From contig CM060909.1 of NCBI GenBank assembly GCA_030737875.1, positions 25,999,659-26,063,658 of the forward strand: DNA of 64,000 nucleotides, given 5' to 3'. The position numbers and the translations under genes are program-made. Below, piece by piece: positions 59,870 through 64,000 of this stretch. Under the pieces are notes generated by a model, which saw only the letters and a program-made list of their open reading frames with translations, did no database searches and had not been told where the DNA came from. This stretch comes from Allium sativum (Eukaryota; Streptophyta; Magnoliopsida; Asparagales; Amaryllidaceae). Position 1 is the first letter of the stretch. Every line of letters begins with the position of its first letter.

Positions 59870-60852
59870 CATTTGAGCTCGTACGTCTCAGAGAAGGGCA
59901 TTAAGCAAGAGAATAAATTCTCTGCCGCACAGTCCATTTACAAATTCGTTCTAGGTCTGAACGAAACCGGAGGCACCTTATTCCTCGTCCCATATGTCCA
60001 ATACAGGAGAGAGGCCCTCGCATATCCGTCGATCTCCAAGTACGTCTGGACGATCTCCACTTATTACCTCGTCTTGGGTGTACAGCCCAATTAAGACATC
60101 AGTAATCATTCAAACGATGTAAAGACCTCCGGTCTTCAACCACCGTCTTCATCGACAACATATCGTCGAATCAGTTATTCAGAATGGGTATAAACCCAGC
60201 CTTTCCGAATAACTTGCGTATATATTAAAACCAAGTGATATAAACACAACATACGCCTCATTCCAATCGAGAATATTCTTTATTCAAATATTCACATTCT
60301 TAGGGAAAGGTTCCCATTAATTTTATCAAAGATAAATTCTTTAAAATTTATTCTTTAATCTTCCATTGGATATCATTTCAAATCATATTAAGGTTTTCCA
60401 AACTAGTCGGGATTAGAGCACCTTACCGAAGTAATCATTGATTTCATTTCCCAATCCTAACCTATTCATCCCATGGAGCAAAACTGGCAATACTCCAAAA
60501 CTAACACCACGGCCTTATTGGTAAAATTAATTACCATTTCCTGTTCAAATCTAATTAAAGATTTAACTATCGCTAGGATCAAAACAGGCAATACTCCATT
60601 CTCAATCATTTCCCAAATTTGATAATTTAAATTATCACATTCCCTTTTTCAATCTATTTAAATATTCATTAAAACTCCACTTTGTTTTAATCTTCCCAAA
60701 ATTCAATATTAATGATTATTTAACTTTGGAAACACAAACATGTCGCATCGACAATCTATATCGTACTATTGATTTCTGCTGATATATAACCTCTAAGCTT
60801 GTACGTCTCAGAGAAGGGTGTTAAGCAAGAGAATAAATTCTCTGCCACCAAA
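59870..60852 (-). repeat. Internal duplication within the inverted LTR
   Basis: The phrase GTACGTCTCAGAGAAGGG followed by TTAAGCAAGAGAATAAATTC occurs at about 59880-59925 and again at about 60797-60842, each after GATATATAAC. The plus-strand copy has it once (about 25155-25200), so about 900 bases were duplicated or inserted here. Confidence 0.75.
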
Positions 60853-62280
60853 CAGATATATATTTAGCAGAGATCAACCATACAGTTCAAAATACAAAGA
60901 TAGACATCTAATCCTGCCTTTAACTGGGTTAAAGAACTAATGTCATTTAAAACACAGTTCATGATAAACCCAAATCACCTTCCATTAATTATGGAATCTT
61001 CATGGAAAAACAAATCAATATATAATCGATATCAAATTCCGTATCCGACTAATAATACAGATGGAATAATGGCAAAGTCTTTTAAATTCCACATGTATTA
61101 ACAGTCTTCCTCCATAGAAGTTCACTTCGATTATTATCAATTGAATTCCATTCAATTCCAATTTAATATATTAAATTGGAAAACATTACTTTGGAAAATT
61201 CCCGTTAAATCTTAATAAAAAGATTTATAAATCCCAAATCACATTTCGCTGTAAATCGGGTTAAAGAATGAATGTCGTTAAAAACACAGTTCACAATAAA
61301 CCTAATTCACATTCCATTTCAATTCCAATTAAATGTTAATTAATTGTTAATTCTTCTTTAAATCTTAGTTAAAAGATTTATTCTTTTCACATGGGGTTTA
61401 AGAACAGTGTCATTTAAAATGCAGTCCACGACAAACCCCAAATCCCATCAGTCTCTAACCGTAAATTAGTAAGAGAACAATTCCCTAAGTATTAATCCCG
61501 AAGGCCGAAAACAACATCAGATCAATACCTAGGAAACCATTCAACTTGGCTACACCAGTCAGTTTCTAATTTTCTTAACTCCATTGGGTTTAAGAACAAT
61601 ATTATTAAAGATACCATTCACGACAAACCCAAAATCCAATTTGATATTGAATACAAAGCTCTAAATAGAAAATATATCGACTTATATTCAATATCAAATT
61701 CTGAAACCAACAAATATCGTATTGGAATAACGATATATATATCTTCCAAATTCCTCCAAAATATCTGTATAATCACGGAATCCAATATTGAAATATTCCG
61801 AAGAAAATTTCGATCCAAATCCATTCCAATTCATATATTGGAAATTCCGGTTGTTTTTAAAACCATTTCAAATCCAATTTAATTATTTAAAAATATTGGA
61901 TTTCTAATTCTAGTTAATTTTTATAAAAATATATTTTTATCCTTTTAAATTTGAAATTTTTCATCCCAATTCTTTCCAAATCATTTATTATGATTTTACA
62001 CAAATTATTGATATTTTTAATAATTTTATCAAGGCACGTAGAGTCGATTTCCATAAACGGTCATCGAACTGCATTTACATCGACCTTTTCCAAATTTGAT
62101 TTGGACATAATTCCAAATCCAACCATTAGATTTAAAATCTCTTGTATTCGTTGGAAAGCTCTTTTTGATATGAACCCAACGGTTCCAGTTTTAGGAGAAT
62201 CAGACGGTCGGATCTCATGTGATGTCCGTTCGAAGTCAATGGTCGAATTCGCGAACTACCGCAGCGCGTTCTATTCAGGC

Positions 62281-62283
62281 ATT

Positions 62284-62318
<35 letters not shown>

Positions 62319-62320
62319 CT
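62281..62320. repeat. TA-rich microsatellite in the inverted LTR
   Basis: A run of TA dinucleotides, matching the position of the TATATATTATATA tract at about 23375-23405 in the plus-strand copy. A second TA run lies at about 63466-63491. Confidence 0.85.
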
Positions 62321-64000
62321 TCGATTTCCATTTAAAACGTATTTTATAAATTGTTTAAATTCATTTTCAAATTTCAACTTCATATTCAATTTCAAACCAA
62401 AATTGAATATTCCATATCATCGATATATAAATGATAGTATTTTCTAAACATTAGATTTTGAAATCACTTTCTTTTCGATATTCACTTTAAAAATGAATAA
62501 AATCGATATTAATATCATTCACGTCAAAATGGCGTTAATCTAATCAACACGGCTTTATATATTTAAATATTTTAGTGTCCACCCAAATAGGACATCAAAA
62601 TCAGATTTTGATCTTTTACGGAATATTATTTTAAAATATTCATTATTTTAAAATATTCATTATTTTAAAATATTCATTCTTTCTGAACTGGAATCAAACA
62701 CAGCCAATTACCATATAACGTTGATTATATGGATTTCATACAATACATGTACATAACAATAAGGATAAACAATCAACTATCATCCAAGGTGCATTCTACA
62801 CTGTATAAGCATTAAATATAAATATTCAACGCTTACACAGCTTTTCAACCAATCGATTAACATACAACTAAATATTGGGAATAGTGTATGTCCAATACCA
62901 TCCCAATACCCGTGTGGGGGTTTCAATCAACAAATAATGAATTTTATTTGTGCAGTTGGGCGATGTGTAAAATTTATCGTCCCAATCAATATCAGTCAAA
63001 GGTGTGTACATAAAGAAATCGTCCAATTTGTTTGTGAATATTTATTTTATTCATATACACGTTAAAAATTATATTTTAACAACAAAAAATATTTTATTTA
63101 ACACATGAATATTTTATACAGTCCATTTCACATCATAAACAATTTTCACAACATAATCAACAAATAAACAAGTCGTCCATGGTCTGTGGACGACGGGTGT
63201 CGAGTGCTGCTAAGCATCGTCTGCATCCTAGTATATATTTTAACTAGAAAATAAAATTAAAGTGAGAAGTTCTCACCTTGGGGATCCACTCCACCATTCT
63301 ATATTTATGAACGGTTCAGATTTGGATTTGTTTTCCACCTGTTCCATTCCAACCCTTTTCATGCTGTTCATATTAAAAATCATATTAATATGATGTTCAT
63401 ATCTTTAAAATCACGTTTTTAATCAATGATATTTATCTTTAAAAACCACATCTTTATTTCAATGTCATATATATATATATATATATATATAAATTGAAAT
63501 TTTATTTTGCTACCTATATAAAAATTATATTTTTTAAAGCAAAGTTATCTAAATAAAAATCATATTTTTATTTCCATACCATTCACATAAAAATCACATT
63601 TTTATATCGCTATCCTTACAGTAAAAATCATATTTTTACAATTTAGTTTTACATACAAAAATCAAATTTTTTCGTTTTCCAAAAATCAAATCTTTTTAGT
63701 TTCAAAAATCATACCTTTATATTTATAAAAATCTCGTTTTTATATTTTCAAAAATCATAACTTTCTGGAGTTAAAGAATCCTATCTTCTTATATTCAAAA
63801 ATATAACCTTTTCTATATTAAAAATCTCACATTTTCTACATTAAAAATCTCCCCTTTTCTACATTAAAAATCTATATAAAAACCCATATTTTTATCCTGC
63901 TATCATCTAAGTAAAAATAGAATTTTTACATAGCGATTGTGTATATAAAAATTGGATTTTGATCGTGCTAAATCATCAAAAATATGAAACTAAAATTCAA

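Larger units (their letters stand above)
58625..64000 (-). mobile_element. Inverted relative of the 6.3-kb LTR, runs off the window
   Basis: Read on the minus strand this matches 21.8-26.4 kb in order. Clear pairs are the GATATCCGGAAAGCT and ATTTTCCGCTGCTATGTA region (58790-58865 with 26230-26310), the small frame near 58952, the AGAGAAGGG...TTAAGCAAGAGAATAAATTC block, the GGGTTT/AACCC modules and the ACTTCTCACC block near 63270. Its 3' terminus is different: it ends ...GGGTCGTTATA instead of ...CGTCACA. There is no protein. Its U3 lies beyond 64000. Confidence 0.75.

Noticed and set aside
59492..60094. Frames of 73-100 codons in the inverted LTR
   Set aside because: They are not kept in the plus-strand copy and have no domain.

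Overview
The window looks like gene-poor nuclear DNA from a flowering plant, probably a eudicot, and I cannot name the species. It is AT-rich, eukaryotic in gene structure (GT-AG introns, TATA boxes) and made mostly of nested transposable elements. The two host-type genes are a GPI-anchored lipid-transfer protein (36.2-36.9 kb, minus, apparently intact) and an A3-type cyclin (46.2-48.5 kb, plus), which is split by one retroelement and has a second in its 3' flank. I saw no rRNA, tRNA, CRISPR or prokaryotic-type genes.

Layout. 1-9.99 kb: a non-coding LTR retroelement (5' LTR end, primer-binding site at 541, polypurine tract and next LTR at 9008) that received a nearly full-length L1-like LINE (1022-6911, minus, 17-bp target duplication). 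9.99-10.2 kb: a CACTA-type terminus. 10.5-15.2 kb: a probable solo LTR. 16.8-17.3 kb: a hAT-like MITE. 18.0-28.8 kb: a PIF/Harbinger element that carries an intact antisense GRF zinc-finger gene, a small unknown ORF and a decayed DDE transposase, and is itself split by a 6.3-kb solo LTR with target duplication GTATG. 28.8-32.6 kb: a second, truncated copy of the same Harbinger element, which supplies the empty site for that LTR. 32.6-35.1 kb: a minus-strand LTR with strong hairpins.

36.2-36.9 kb: the lipid-transfer gene. 37.9-45.7 kb: a Mutator-like region with two convergent genes, a plant mobile domain (PMD) protein on the plus strand and a FAR1/MULE transposase-SWIM-OTU protease fusion on the minus strand. 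They are separated by an array of ACGT-core repeats. The PMD reading frame runs on from a retroelement Gag-like zinc-knuckle and acidic segment. 46.1-55.6 kb: the cyclin gene, with a 1.24-kb non-autonomous LTR element in its coding sequence (TSD TACTG) and a 6.96-kb Ty1/copia element behind it (TSD TTTCA). 55.6-64.0 kb: another giant LTR (plus), interrupted by an inverted relative of the 6.3-kb solo LTR that runs off the window.

Nearly every element gene carries stop codons or frameshifts, many explained by C-to-T or G-to-A change, as expected for old methylated repeats. The exceptions are the GRF gene in Harbinger copy 1 and the lipid-transfer gene.
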